Shown: in pieces, positions 1 through 7,976 of the stretch
Layout: every line of letters begins with the position of its first letter
Numbering within the stretch: the first letter of the stretch is position 1
Assembly (NCBI GenBank): GCA_004322535.1
Contig: SCUZ01000083.1
Coordinates: forward strand, 58,074 to 122,073
Origin: Rugosibacter sp.
GTDB lineage: Bacteria > Pseudomonadota > Gammaproteobacteria > Burkholderiales > Rhodocyclaceae
DNA: 64,000 bases
Reading direction: 5' to 3'
Notes under the pieces: generated by a model
The model's database searches: none
What the model saw: only the letters and a program-made list of their open reading frames with translations
Told to the model about the DNA's origin: nothing
Program-made: the position numbers and the translations under genes

Positions 1-305
1 TTGCCGATGCCCGGATCGCCACCGATCAGCACCACGCCACCAGCAACCAGCCCGCCGCCCAGCACGCGGTCGAATTCCTCAATGCCGGTGGGCTGGCGGG
101 GTTCTTCGCGCGGTTGAATCTTGCCCAGCGTCTGCAAACTGCTCACTCCGGCCAGCGAGGCAAAGCTGCGCCCGGCGGGGGTGGCGGTTTCCATCACGGC
201 TTCAACCAGCGTGTTCCATTGTGCGCAACCGGGGCACTGACCCTGCCATTTGAGGGCTGTTGCGCCGCATTCGGTGCAGGAATAGATGGATTTCGGTTTG
301 GCCAT
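1..305 (-). CDS. radA: DNA repair protein RadA, N-terminal part (truncated by window edge)
   Basis: Reverse-strand translation [36 protein letters not shown]...[29 protein letters not shown]: zinc finger plus Walker A. Confidence 0.93.
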   Translation of the reverse strand, partial: [101 protein letters not shown]

Positions 306-330
306 TTTTTGTATTTTTGTGATTTTCAAT

Positions 331-1428
331 TCATTGATTGACTTCGATGACAGGCACGCGCGGCGTGATGGCACAAAACAATTCATACGCAACGGTTCCA
401 GCGGCAGTCGCCACGTCATCCGCAGGGAGACCTTCGCCCCAGAGCGTTACCTTTGTGCCCACGATCGCCGTATCGCCAGCGCCGATTTTTTCAAGCCCGG
501 TCAAATCAACGCACAGCTTATCCATCGACACGCGACCCAGCGTGCGCACGCGTTGCCCTGCCACTAGCACCGGCGTGCCGGTAGGCGCATGGCGCGGGTA
601 GCCGTCGGCATAACCGCAGGCCACGATGCCGATGCGCATCGGCTGCTCGGCAACGAAAGTGCCACCATACCCCACGCGGCCGCCCGCTGCGATGTCGCGC
701 ACACCGATCAGCTTGCTGGCCAGCGTCATCACGGGTTTGAGACCAAGCTCCTCTGCGCTCTGCCGCGCAGGAAAAGGGGACGCACCATACAGCATGATGC
801 CCGGCCGCACCCAGTCGGCCTGGCTTTCAGGAAAGCGCAGCAGCGCGGCGGAATTGGCCAGGGACAACGGCAACGCATGCCCGTTGGTCATCGTGCGCAA
901 ACAGTTCATCTGCTCTGCGATGCCACGGTCTTCGTCCGCATCGGCAAAATGTGTCATCACGGTAATGGATGCGGCACAGCCAGCGGCTTCCAGCCGCGCC
1001 AGCACAAAGGCAAACTCGTCGGCGGTAAATCCCAACCGGTGCATGCCGGTATCAAGTTTCAGATATATTGGCAAATGCACTGGCAAGCGCGCGGCAATCA
1101 GCGCATCCACCTGCCACAACGCATGCAGTACAGGTGTGAGTTCCCACTCGGCGAACAGCGGCAACTCGTCCGCCTGATAAAACCCTTCGAGCAACAAAAT
1201 CGGCTGACGAATGCCGGCTTTGCGCAGTGCGATGGCGCTGTCGATTTCAATCAGCGTAAAGCCATCGGCCACGTCTTCTAAAGCACGCGCTGCGGGCAGC
1301 ACGCCATGCCCGTAGGCATTGGCCTTGATCACGCTCCAGATGTTCGAACGATTCGCCACCTGGCGAACCCTGGCATGGTTGTGGCGTAATGCGGCCCAAT
1401 CAAGGCGCGCATGAATCGGTCGGGACAT
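331..1428 (-). CDS. alr: Alanine racemase
   Basis: PLP-lysine motif AVIKANAYGHG-like (SVIKANAYGHGVLPAARAL), MTHFADAD, RVSMDKLCVDLT. Confidence 0.95.
   Translation of the reverse strand: MSRPIHARLDWAALRHNHARVRQVANRSNIWSVIKANAYGHGVLPAARALEDVADGFTLIEIDSAIALRKAGIRQPILLLEGFYQADELPLFAEWELTPVLHALWQVDALIAARLPVHLPIYLKLDTGMHRLGFTADEFAFVLARLEAAGCAASITVMTHFADADEDRGIAEQMNCLRTMTNGHALPLSLANSAALLRFPESQADWVRPGIMLYGASPFPARQSAEELGLKPVMTLASKLIGVRDIAAGGRVGYGGTFVAEQPMRIGIVACGYADGYPRHAPTGTPVLVAGQRVRTLGRVSMDKLCVDLTGLEKIGAGDTAIVGTKVTLWGEGLPADDVATAAGTVAYELFCAITPRVPVIEVNQ
466..491 (-). repeat. 26-bp interspersed element, copy inside alr
   Basis: aaaaaatcggcgctggcgatacggcg. Confidence 0.75.
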
Positions 1429-1657
1429 GTGATCAATAGAGGGTGAGTGGTGCTGGATTACACAGCGGGGTCAAGGTTGCAATTCAATCACAAAATCACT
1501 CGCCTTGACCAACTCGCCAGCGTTCATGCGAGAGCGTCATATCCTTGTTGCAGCTTTCGTGCTATAAAACCGCAACTTTTAACCATGGTCGCTTGTCTGA
1601 CACGGTGCCTGCCGTTTTCCTGCACGCCGTTCCTTACGCGCACCTCGCATCCCATAC

Positions 1658-2920
1658 ATGAAGTTAGGTTTTTATATCATCATGGCCGCGCAGTTTTTTT
1701 CTGCGCTGGCCGACAATGTTTTGTTGATTGCTGCCATTGGCATGTTGCACGCCATGCAGGCCCCGGTGGAATACACGCCGCTACTTAAAACCTCATTCAC
1801 AGTTTCGTATGTGCTACTGGCAGCCTTTGTCGGTGCTTTTGCCGACTCCATGCCCAAATGGCGAGTCATGTTTATCAGCAATGGCATCAAGATTTTGGGC
1901 TGCAGCTTGATGTTTTTTGATGTGCATCCACTGCTTGCCTATGCCGTCGTCGGGCTGGGTGCCGCCGCTTATTCACCCGCCAAATACGGCATCGTGACTG
2001 AATATCTGCCCCACCGCCTGTTAGTGGTTGCCAACGGCTGGATCGAAGGACTCACCGTGCTGGCCATTATCCTGGGCGTGGCACTCGGCGGCTTGTTGAT
2101 CAGGCCGGATATTGCGCAGTCCTTGCTGGCGTTTGATTTTCCATTGATTGATACCGGCATCAATACCACGGGCGAAGTAGGTTTGGTAGTGACGGGCGCT
2201 TTATATCTTTTGGCAGCAGTTTTTAATCTGTATGTGCCCGATACCGGAGTTGACCACAAGGCCATCAAGAACAATCCTGTGTATCTGGTACAAGAATTCA
2301 CGCACTGCTTTAAACTGTTATGGAAAGACAAGCTCGGTAGAATCTCTCTGGCCGTCACCACACTGTTTTGGGGTGCAGGCGCCACCTTGCAGTTTCTGGT
2401 GCTGGATTGGGCCAAAATTGCACTTAACATTGATCTCTCGCAGGCCACTTTGCTGCAAGGCCTTGTGGCTGTGGGTGTAGCCATTGGTGCGGTACTTGCT
2501 GCGCGCATGATTACCTTGCGTGAATCAGTGCGCGTGATTCCCATGGGCATCGCGATGGGTGTCGTTGTGATGGGCATGATCTTTGTGCACAACACCGTAG
2601 TGGCTTCGATACTGCTGGTTTTTATTGGCATCCTTTCTGGATTTTTTGTGGTCCCGATGAATGCCTTGCTGCAACATCGAGGGCATATTTTGATGGGTGC
2701 AGGACACTCGATTGCGGTGCAAAACTTCAATGAAAATCTGTCCATTTTGGTCATGACGTCACTGTATTCCGCTCTGCTGGGGATCCAGCTTTCGATCTAT
2801 TGGATCATTGCGCTCTTTGCATTTTTTGTCATCAGCAGCATGTGGCTGGTGATGCGTCATCATCAGGCAAACCAGCGTGAACATGATGATGTCGTGCACC
2901 TGGATGACGGCGCACTATAA
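1658..2920 (+). CDS. lplT: Lysophospholipid transporter LplT (MFS)
   Basis: MFS protein with FFSALADNVLLIAAI and SPAKYGIVTEYLP motifs typical of LplT. Confidence 0.85.
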   Translation: MKLGFYIIMAAQFFSALADNVLLIAAIGMLHAMQAPVEYTPLLKTSFTVSYVLLAAFVGAFADSMPKWRVMFISNGIKILGCSLMFFDVHPLLAYAVVGLGAAAYSPAKYGIVTEYLPHRLLVVANGWIEGLTVLAIILGVALGGLLIRPDIAQSLLAFDFPLIDTGINTTGEVGLVVTGALYLLAAVFNLYVPDTGVDHKAIKNNPVYLVQEFTHCFKLLWKDKLGRISLAVTTLFWGAGATLQFLVLDWAKIALNIDLSQATLLQGLVAVGVAIGAVLAARMITLRESVRVIPMGIAMGVVVMGMIFVHNTVVASILLVFIGILSGFFVVPMNALLQHRGHILMGAGHSIAVQNFNENLSILVMTSLYSALLGIQLSIYWIIALFAFFVISSMWLVMRHHQANQREHDDVVHLDDGAL

Positions 2921-2992
2921 GTAGAGCGTCAAGCGCAAAAAAAACAATAAACCCAGACTGCTTGAATCCGTGTGGTTATAGTTGCGTAGTGG

Positions 2993-3499
2993 TTATAGAC
3001 GTACAGGTCTGTTGGGTAATTCGTTCGGGTTTTTTATACCTGCCGGAAAATGCTGCACCAACAACTCGCTGGCTTTCGTGATCGCTTCCAGCGCACCACC
3101 ACGATAGTTTTTTTGTCTAAACGCCGCTTCCAGGCCACGACACAAGGCATCCCATTGAGCTTGCGGCACACGTTGTGCAATGCCTCGATCAGCAAGAATC
3201 TCTACCCGGCGATCGATGAGCTGCACATAGATCAATATGCCGCTGTTTTCTTCTGTGTCCCACACGCCCAACTGCGCAAATAATTGCGTTGCCCGATGCC
3301 GCACAGGAAAATCACGCCACAGGGCAATCATCGGCAATGGCCCTTCAAACACAAACCGTAATTCGCCACGATGGATTTTTTCAGAAGCCGACACAGCGGA
3401 TTCAATCGCCGTTAAATCTGCAGGACGAAAAACGCCCTGCGCGAACCAGTCCGGGGTGAGCAAATGCGTGATTATGCGTTGCAGATTCATTTTCACCAT
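2993..3499 (-). CDS. TPM-domain protein
   Basis: TPM-domain-like pattern (IESAVSASEKIHRGELRFV...GVWDTEENSGILIYVQLIDRRVEILADRGI). Confidence 0.8.
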   Translation of the reverse strand: MVKMNLQRIITHLLTPDWFAQGVFRPADLTAIESAVSASEKIHRGELRFVFEGPLPMIALWRDFPVRHRATQLFAQLGVWDTEENSGILIYVQLIDRRVEILADRGIAQRVPQAQWDALCRGLEAAFRQKNYRGGALEAITKASELLVQHFPAGIKNPNELPNRPVRL

Positions 3500-4350
3500 C
3501 TCCCCGATGCACCACCGCCGCCAAAGCCACCGCCACCACCGCTAAAACCGCCGCCGAATCCCCCAGAGCGGCCGCCCATGCCGCCACCTAACCCGCCGCG
3601 CATAAAAGAGAAGAACAGAACAAAGATGCCAAACACCAAACCAATAAGCCACGAGCCCAGCAGCCAGCCACCAATCAGGACGCCGATGCCTGCGGCAAGC
3701 AAGGAACCGCCCAAACCCAGCAAGCGGTTCAGCAGCGGTGCAAAAAACGCGGCACCCGCCAGCAACGGCAGCAACCCGCTCTCAATTTGCCCCCCCCTGT
3801 TGGCGGCTGAACCGGCACTTGGCGGAGGTAGCGGCTCACCCTCGATAACGGTTTGAATTGCCGTGACTCCGGCATCAATACCGCCGAAGTAATCGCCCTC
3901 GCGAAAACGCGGCGTAATCACTTCGCTGATAATTCGCTTGGCGGTAGCGTCATTGAGCGCTCCTTCCAACCCGTAACCTACCTCGATGCGCAGTTGCCGG
4001 TCATCTTTAGCGATAAGCAGAATGACGCCATCATCGACCCCCTTGCGCCCTACCTTCCACGCTTCTGCCAGACGTATGCCAAACTGTTCGATGCTTTCCG
4101 GTTGAAAAGTCGGCGCTAGCAACACGGCGATTTGCGCGCCTTTTTTCTGCTCGAAAGCGCTTAATCTTGCCTCCAGTGCAGCGCGCTGGGGTGCGCTTAA
4201 GGTACCCGTCAGATCTGTTACTCGCTGAGTTAGCGGCGGCAGAGCCAGCAAGCCATCAGCCGCGCTAGCAACGGGTAGCACGACCAAGGTTCCCAGTGCA
4301 AGCACTGCAACTGGCAATGCTCGCATCCAGCGCAGCAGCTTCATCATCAA
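3493..4350 (-). CDS. TPM-domain membrane protein (YgcG family), Gly-rich C-terminus
   Basis: Signal peptide, VTDLTGTLSAPQRAALEARLSAFEQKKGAQIAVLL, C-terminal GGGFGGGGASGRW. Confidence 0.87.
   Translation of the reverse strand: MMMKLLRWMRALPVAVLALGTLVVLPVASAADGLLALPPLTQRVTDLTGTLSAPQRAALEARLSAFEQKKGAQIAVLLAPTFQPESIEQFGIRLAEAWKVGRKGVDDGVILLIAKDDRQLRIEVGYGLEGALNDATAKRIISEVITPRFREGDYFGGIDAGVTAIQTVIEGEPLPPPSAGSAANRGGQIESGLLPLLAGAAFFAPLLNRLLGLGGSLLAAGIGVLIGGWLLGSWLIGLVFGIFVLFFSFMRGGLGGGMGGRSGGFGGGFSGGGGGFGGGGASGRW
4104..4129 (+). repeat. 26-bp interspersed element, copy inside TPM gene
   Basis: gaaaagtcggcgctagcaacacggcg. Confidence 0.8.
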
Positions 4351-4355
4351 CCTCG

Positions 4356-4985
4356 TTAGTTGCCGGATGCAGCTGGTGCGGTTGCAGGTGCGGGAGCTGT
4401 ACCAAATTGCACACGCGGTGGAGTGGCAATGGATTTTTCATTCTCAACGGTAAAGTTGGCTTTAGGCTTCCAGCCCATAAGCATGGCCGTCAAGTTATTA
4501 GGAAAGACGCGAACCGACACGTTGTAATCCTGCACCGACTTGATGTAGCGATTACGCGCAACGGTGATGCGATTTTCTGTGCCTTCCAACTGCGCTTGCA
4601 GGTCACGAAAGCTCGCATCGGCTTTCAGGTTGGGATAGTTTTCAGCGACTACCAGCAGTCGTGCCAACGCTCCACCCAACTCGCTCTGCACTTTTTGAAA
4701 TCTGGCAAAAGCCGCTTCATCGTTGATCAGTTCAGGCGTGGCTTTCAATCCGGCAACATTGGCGCGGGCTTCTGTCACTCGCGTTAATACGTCTTTTTCA
4801 TGCGCGGCATAGCCTTGCACGGTAGCCACCAGATTCGGGATGAGGTCTGCACGGCGTTGATATTGGTTGAGTACCTCAGACCAGGCACTCTTCACCTGCT
4901 CATCATTTACCTGCACCTGGTTGTAGCCACAACCAGAAAGCATTAAGGCGAGAAATGAAAACAAGGCCACCATGCGTAATTTCAT
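4356..4985 (-). CDS. lemA: LemA family lipoprotein
   Basis: Start at MKLRMVALFSFLALMLSGCGYNQVQ (lipobox); NQYQRRADLIPNLVATVQGYAAHEKDVL is LemA signature. Confidence 0.93.
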   Translation of the reverse strand: MKLRMVALFSFLALMLSGCGYNQVQVNDEQVKSAWSEVLNQYQRRADLIPNLVATVQGYAAHEKDVLTRVTEARANVAGLKATPELINDEAAFARFQKVQSELGGALARLLVVAENYPNLKADASFRDLQAQLEGTENRITVARNRYIKSVQDYNVSVRVFPNNLTAMLMGWKPKANFTVENEKSIATPPRVQFGTAPAPATAPAASGN

Positions 4986-5138
4986 TTGAGTCTCCCGAAA
5001 ATAATTGACAGATGCAAATAATACTTGCACCTGTCAATATGCAGTTTTGCCACCTTAAAATCAAGGACTCATTTTGCATGATCTGGCTGCACACGTCGGC
5101 CAGATGATAGATCATGGCCGATAGGCTGGCAGACAAAA

Positions 5139-5729
5139 TTATGCTCGTGCCGCAATTGCCACTGTTCGAGACTCTGTCTTGACTGCCGAGGAACTTATGT
5201 CAGCGGCAGTTGACTGAATGTCGCCACCTATCTGCCCGCCTTCTTCAATCAGAATTTTTCCATAACGGATCTTGCCGGTAACGCGACCAGTCGCATGAAT
5301 GATCAACTGGCTTCGGGCAGTGAGTTCACCCTCAAAGATGCCGTATATTTCTGCAGTATCGATACTCACGGTGCCACAGAATATGCCCTGTTCGGCAATG
5401 CGGATGATATGGCTATCCATGGTCGCTTCGACCCTGCCCTCCACAACCAGCGTATCGCAATCAAGAATTTCTGCGCCCTTGAGCTTGACATCGGGACCTA
5501 CGAGCAGACGGTTGCCAACACTTTTCTCGGCTTTCAACAATTGTGTGGCGGAGACAGATGAAGTATCAGAAGGGACCGAGTTCGCAGTGTCTGCTATGGG
5601 TATGGGTAGCGATTGAGCTGCAGCGGGTTTGGGTACCGGTGCAGGCATGGGAATCGATGGCCGGCCAAACAGACCACGCGCACTATTCGATCCATCGGAC
5701 TTGCCGGTGAAATCTGGAGTTTTAAGCAT
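5139..5729 (-). CDS. Bactofilin
   Basis: Polar-uncharged repeats GAEILDCDTLVVEGRVEATMDSHIIRIAEQGIFCGTVSIDTAEIYGIFEGELTARSQLII. Confidence 0.88.
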   Translation of the reverse strand: MLKTPDFTGKSDGSNSARGLFGRPSIPMPAPVPKPAAAQSLPIPIADTANSVPSDTSSVSATQLLKAEKSVGNRLLVGPDVKLKGAEILDCDTLVVEGRVEATMDSHIIRIAEQGIFCGTVSIDTAEIYGIFEGELTARSQLIIHATGRVTGKIRYGKILIEEGGQIGGDIQSTAADISSSAVKTESRTVAIAARA

Positions 5730-5995
5730 GGATTTTCCTTTTCAGAAATGACTACAGGACAGCCGGACGATCATCCGGCCCTTGTGCTACTGAATAAACC
5801 ATACGCATGAACTTTCCTTTTATTTTGCTTGTAGCCAGCAATCCGTCATATCTCTTCACCGTCGCATGGCATTCCCGCGTTCAGGACGAAAGACCGAAGC
5901 TGACGTATCTCAAGTGCCGTTGCCCCAGGCATTGCTGATATGTCCGCTTCGGTTGCGACAGTGATACTACGTACCCGGCATACCCGGAACCCGAA

Positions 5996-6817
5996 TTAGC
6001 GGCCAAGCCCCAGGCCGTGCCCAACACTGGCAGCGCCACCGATACCAAGACCCATGCCACCACCTACGCTACCGCCTTGCAGCTGTTTAGTCCGGACACC
6101 AGTATCAATTTGAGCCCGGCCGCTGATGCCGGCACTCTCGCCATTGGTGTTGGCATTCCCCTGTCCTGTCATGGCCGAGCCCCGAGTAGACACATGCGCA
6201 TCCGTTGCGACATGAGCGCTGGGGCTAACGTTCAAGGTCTGGGCGATCTGGCCCCAACCCATGCCTTGACTACGAAGTTGCAGGACTCCGGCTGTGCCTG
6301 CTGTGCCAGCGACTTGTGTGCTTTTTTCTGTGCCGAACGCAGTAGATTCACCCAGCAACACCATTTGCAATTGCTTTGGCGTTGGATTGGCAATACCTTG
6401 CGCCGCTAATTTGGCTCGGGTTAAAGATAGCGCACGACTAACCTCGCCGTATTCCATCGGTGGGGTCGGCGGCGAGAAAACCAGCTGGCCGGATGTACCC
6501 GATTTTCCACTCGCTGTCAGCGATACAGGCGTGCTACTGCGTAACCCATTGATCAGGTTCAATGCATTCTCATGGGAGCCGGCAAGCGTCTCAAACTCAC
6601 TGGCCAGGTGGTTGGCGGCAACCAGTTCGGCAGCACTCTCATGCCCGGAAACAGCTCCAGCGGCTGCAGTTTTCGAGCTTGCGGCCATTTCGCCGGACTT
6701 GGCGGAAATTGCTCCAGATGCTGCTCCAGAAGCCGTTGCGCCCGCTGCCATTGCTACGGACGTGACAAAGTAAATAGTACTCAGGGCTAACAGTTGTTTT
6801 ATGCATCGCTTCTTCAT
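5996..6817 (-). CDS. Exported Ala/Gly-rich protein of unknown function
   Basis: Signal peptide, LRSQGMGWGQIAQTLNV motif, Gly-rich tail; aaggag seven bases upstream of ATG. Confidence 0.7.
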   Translation of the reverse strand: MKKRCIKQLLALSTIYFVTSVAMAAGATASGAASGAISAKSGEMAASSKTAAAGAVSGHESAAELVAANHLASEFETLAGSHENALNLINGLRSSTPVSLTASGKSGTSGQLVFSPPTPPMEYGEVSRALSLTRAKLAAQGIANPTPKQLQMVLLGESTAFGTEKSTQVAGTAGTAGVLQLRSQGMGWGQIAQTLNVSPSAHVATDAHVSTRGSAMTGQGNANTNGESAGISGRAQIDTGVRTKQLQGGSVGGGMGLGIGGAASVGHGLGLGR

Positions 6818-6886
6818 CCTACATCTCCTTCTCTAGTGATTACCGAGGATCCTCTCGGCCGGAAAAACGAATCAAGTTCAGAGTTC

Positions 6887-7456
6887 TTAACTACTCAATG
6901 ATTGCTGTGCAACCACACCATCAACAATTTTCACGTGATCGCCAGCTGCCACCGCCGGCGGATTGCGCTGATAGAGCGTACGCAGCACGCCATTCTCCAT
7001 ACGCACTCGGATGCGATACGACGAAGTTTTGTGCGTATTTTTTTCGATCTCATTGCCAGCGTAGGCACCACCAGCGCCACCTAAAAGGGTCATCGCAGTG
7101 CGGCCATTACCTTGACCGATGCTATTGCCTACCAGGGCGCCGGCAACTCCTCCGGCAATTGCCCCCACGCCACTGCCCTGACCTTTCATTTCGACCAGGT
7201 TCACCGATTCCACGACGCCGCAGTAACGGCAGGCAGAAGCCACTGTGCGGTCGTGCCCGGCGGAACCGGTACCAGACTCCGGCAGTGCTTTCTGTGTGGC
7301 TTCCGCAATAGATGATGCCGTAGATGCCGTACCCGCTTCGGAATGGGCCAGCGGTAGGGCTCCGGTTAAAGTCGCGATGCCTAGCAAACTAAACACGGTA
7401 ACGGCAATCGCTGCAATCACCATTAATGGATAGAGTAGTTTGGGACGAGTTTGCAT
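6887..7456 (-). CDS. Glycine-zipper (2TM) envelope protein
   Basis: Start at MQTRPKLLYPLMVIAAIAV; GVGAIAGGVAGALVGNSIGQGNGRTAMTLLGGAGGAYAGNEIEKN glycine zipper. Confidence 0.8.
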   Translation of the reverse strand: MQTRPKLLYPLMVIAAIAVTVFSLLGIATLTGALPLAHSEAGTASTASSIAEATQKALPESGTGSAGHDRTVASACRYCGVVESVNLVEMKGQGSGVGAIAGGVAGALVGNSIGQGNGRTAMTLLGGAGGAYAGNEIEKNTHKTSSYRIRVRMENGVLRTLYQRNPPAVAAGDHVKIVDGVVAQQSLSS

Positions 7457-7586
7457 TTTGTCGTTTCTCTCTTTTCTGATCAGGGTCTCATATTCACATG
7501 AGGTACCAATCTTCTTTCCGATGGGTACAGACCATGCCACGAACAAGCCATCTGCAGCCAATTACCCATGTCCCGGCGAAGCCGTA

Positions 7587-7754
7587 TCAGGAAATTCCGG
7601 CAAAACGCTTACTCGTCAGCGAAGTGCCAACGATATCGCCCACCAGGCAGGAAACAGTGCCTGTTTCCTGCCTGGTAGGATTCGAGGTACAAGCTGCGAC
7701 AGGTGGAAGCGCTGCGAGCAAGAAAATTCTTTTTTTAATTCGCTGTCTGTTCAT
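7587..7754 (-). CDS. Small (55 aa) predicted lipoprotein
   Basis: MNRQRIKKRIFLLAALPPVAACTSNPTRQETGTVSCLVGDIVGTSLTSKRFAGIS; lipobox VAAC; aaggag SD seven bases before ATG; downstream of a sigma54-type promoter. Confidence 0.6.
   Translation of the reverse strand: MNRQRIKKRIFLLAALPPVAACTSNPTRQETGTVSCLVGDIVGTSLTSKRFAGIS
7642..7676. repeat. 16-bp perfect inverted repeat, 3-nt loop
   Basis: accaggcaggaaacag-tgc-ctgtttcctgcctggt read directly. Confidence 0.95.
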
Positions 7755-7812
7755 GGCATTGCTCCTTAAGTCAATTGGGCATTTTGATGCAATGCTCAAC
7801 CACCTGTGTATA

Positions 7813-7828
7813 AGCAACCACTATGCCA
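7813..7828 (-). promoter_or_regulatory. sigma54 (-24/-12) promoter
   Basis: Minus strand TGGCATAGTGGTTGCT vs consensus TGGCAC-N5-TTGCW; GG and GC separated by exactly 10 nt. Confidence 0.75.
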
Positions 7829-7846
7829 GATTATTTTTATAATAAA

Positions 7847-7859
7847 TTTCAATGGCTTA
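7847..7859 (+). promoter_or_regulatory. IHF-like site between enhancer and promoter
   Basis: TTTCAATGGCTTA vs WATCAANNNNTTR (one mismatch), next to an A/T-rich tract. Confidence 0.4.
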
Positions 7860-7892
7860 TGTTAGCCAGGCAATTCCCACGTCATGACGATC

Positions 7893-7910
7893 TGTCGCCA
7901 TCAAGCGACA
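7893..7910. promoter_or_regulatory. QseF/GlrR-type enhancer site 1 (TGTC-N10-GACA)
   Basis: TGTCgccatcaagcGACA inside an 11-bp-arm inverted repeat (7888-7915). Confidence 0.7.
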
Positions 7911-7957
7911 GATCGCTGCAAAGGTTTTACAACCCGATGAACCCTAATGATTTTTAC

Positions 7958-7975
7958 TGTCGCGCTGTGGCGACA
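7958..7975. promoter_or_regulatory. QseF/GlrR-type enhancer site 2 (TGTC-N10-GACA)
   Basis: TGTCgcgctgtggcGACA, centred 65 bp from site 1, abutting the qseF stop codon. Confidence 0.7.
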
Positions 7976-7976
7976 G

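Noticed and set aside
589-1281. Long plus-strand ORF (230 aa) opposite alr
   Set aside because: Antisense to a clear alanine racemase; no recognisable domain, no SD, low-complexity His/Arg/Gln composition of a shadow ORF
1969-2754. 261-aa minus-strand ORF opposite lplT
   Set aside because: Shadow of a conserved MFS gene; Ser/Thr/Met-rich antisense composition
2973-2998. Short direct repeat tggttatag x2 between lplT and the TPM gene
   Set aside because: Only 9 bp, two copies; no structural context
7498-7842. Plus-strand 114-aa ORF across the sigma54 promoter region
   Set aside because: Its resemblance to the minus-strand lipoprotein peptide is explained by the palindrome; no SD or signal sequence at the start
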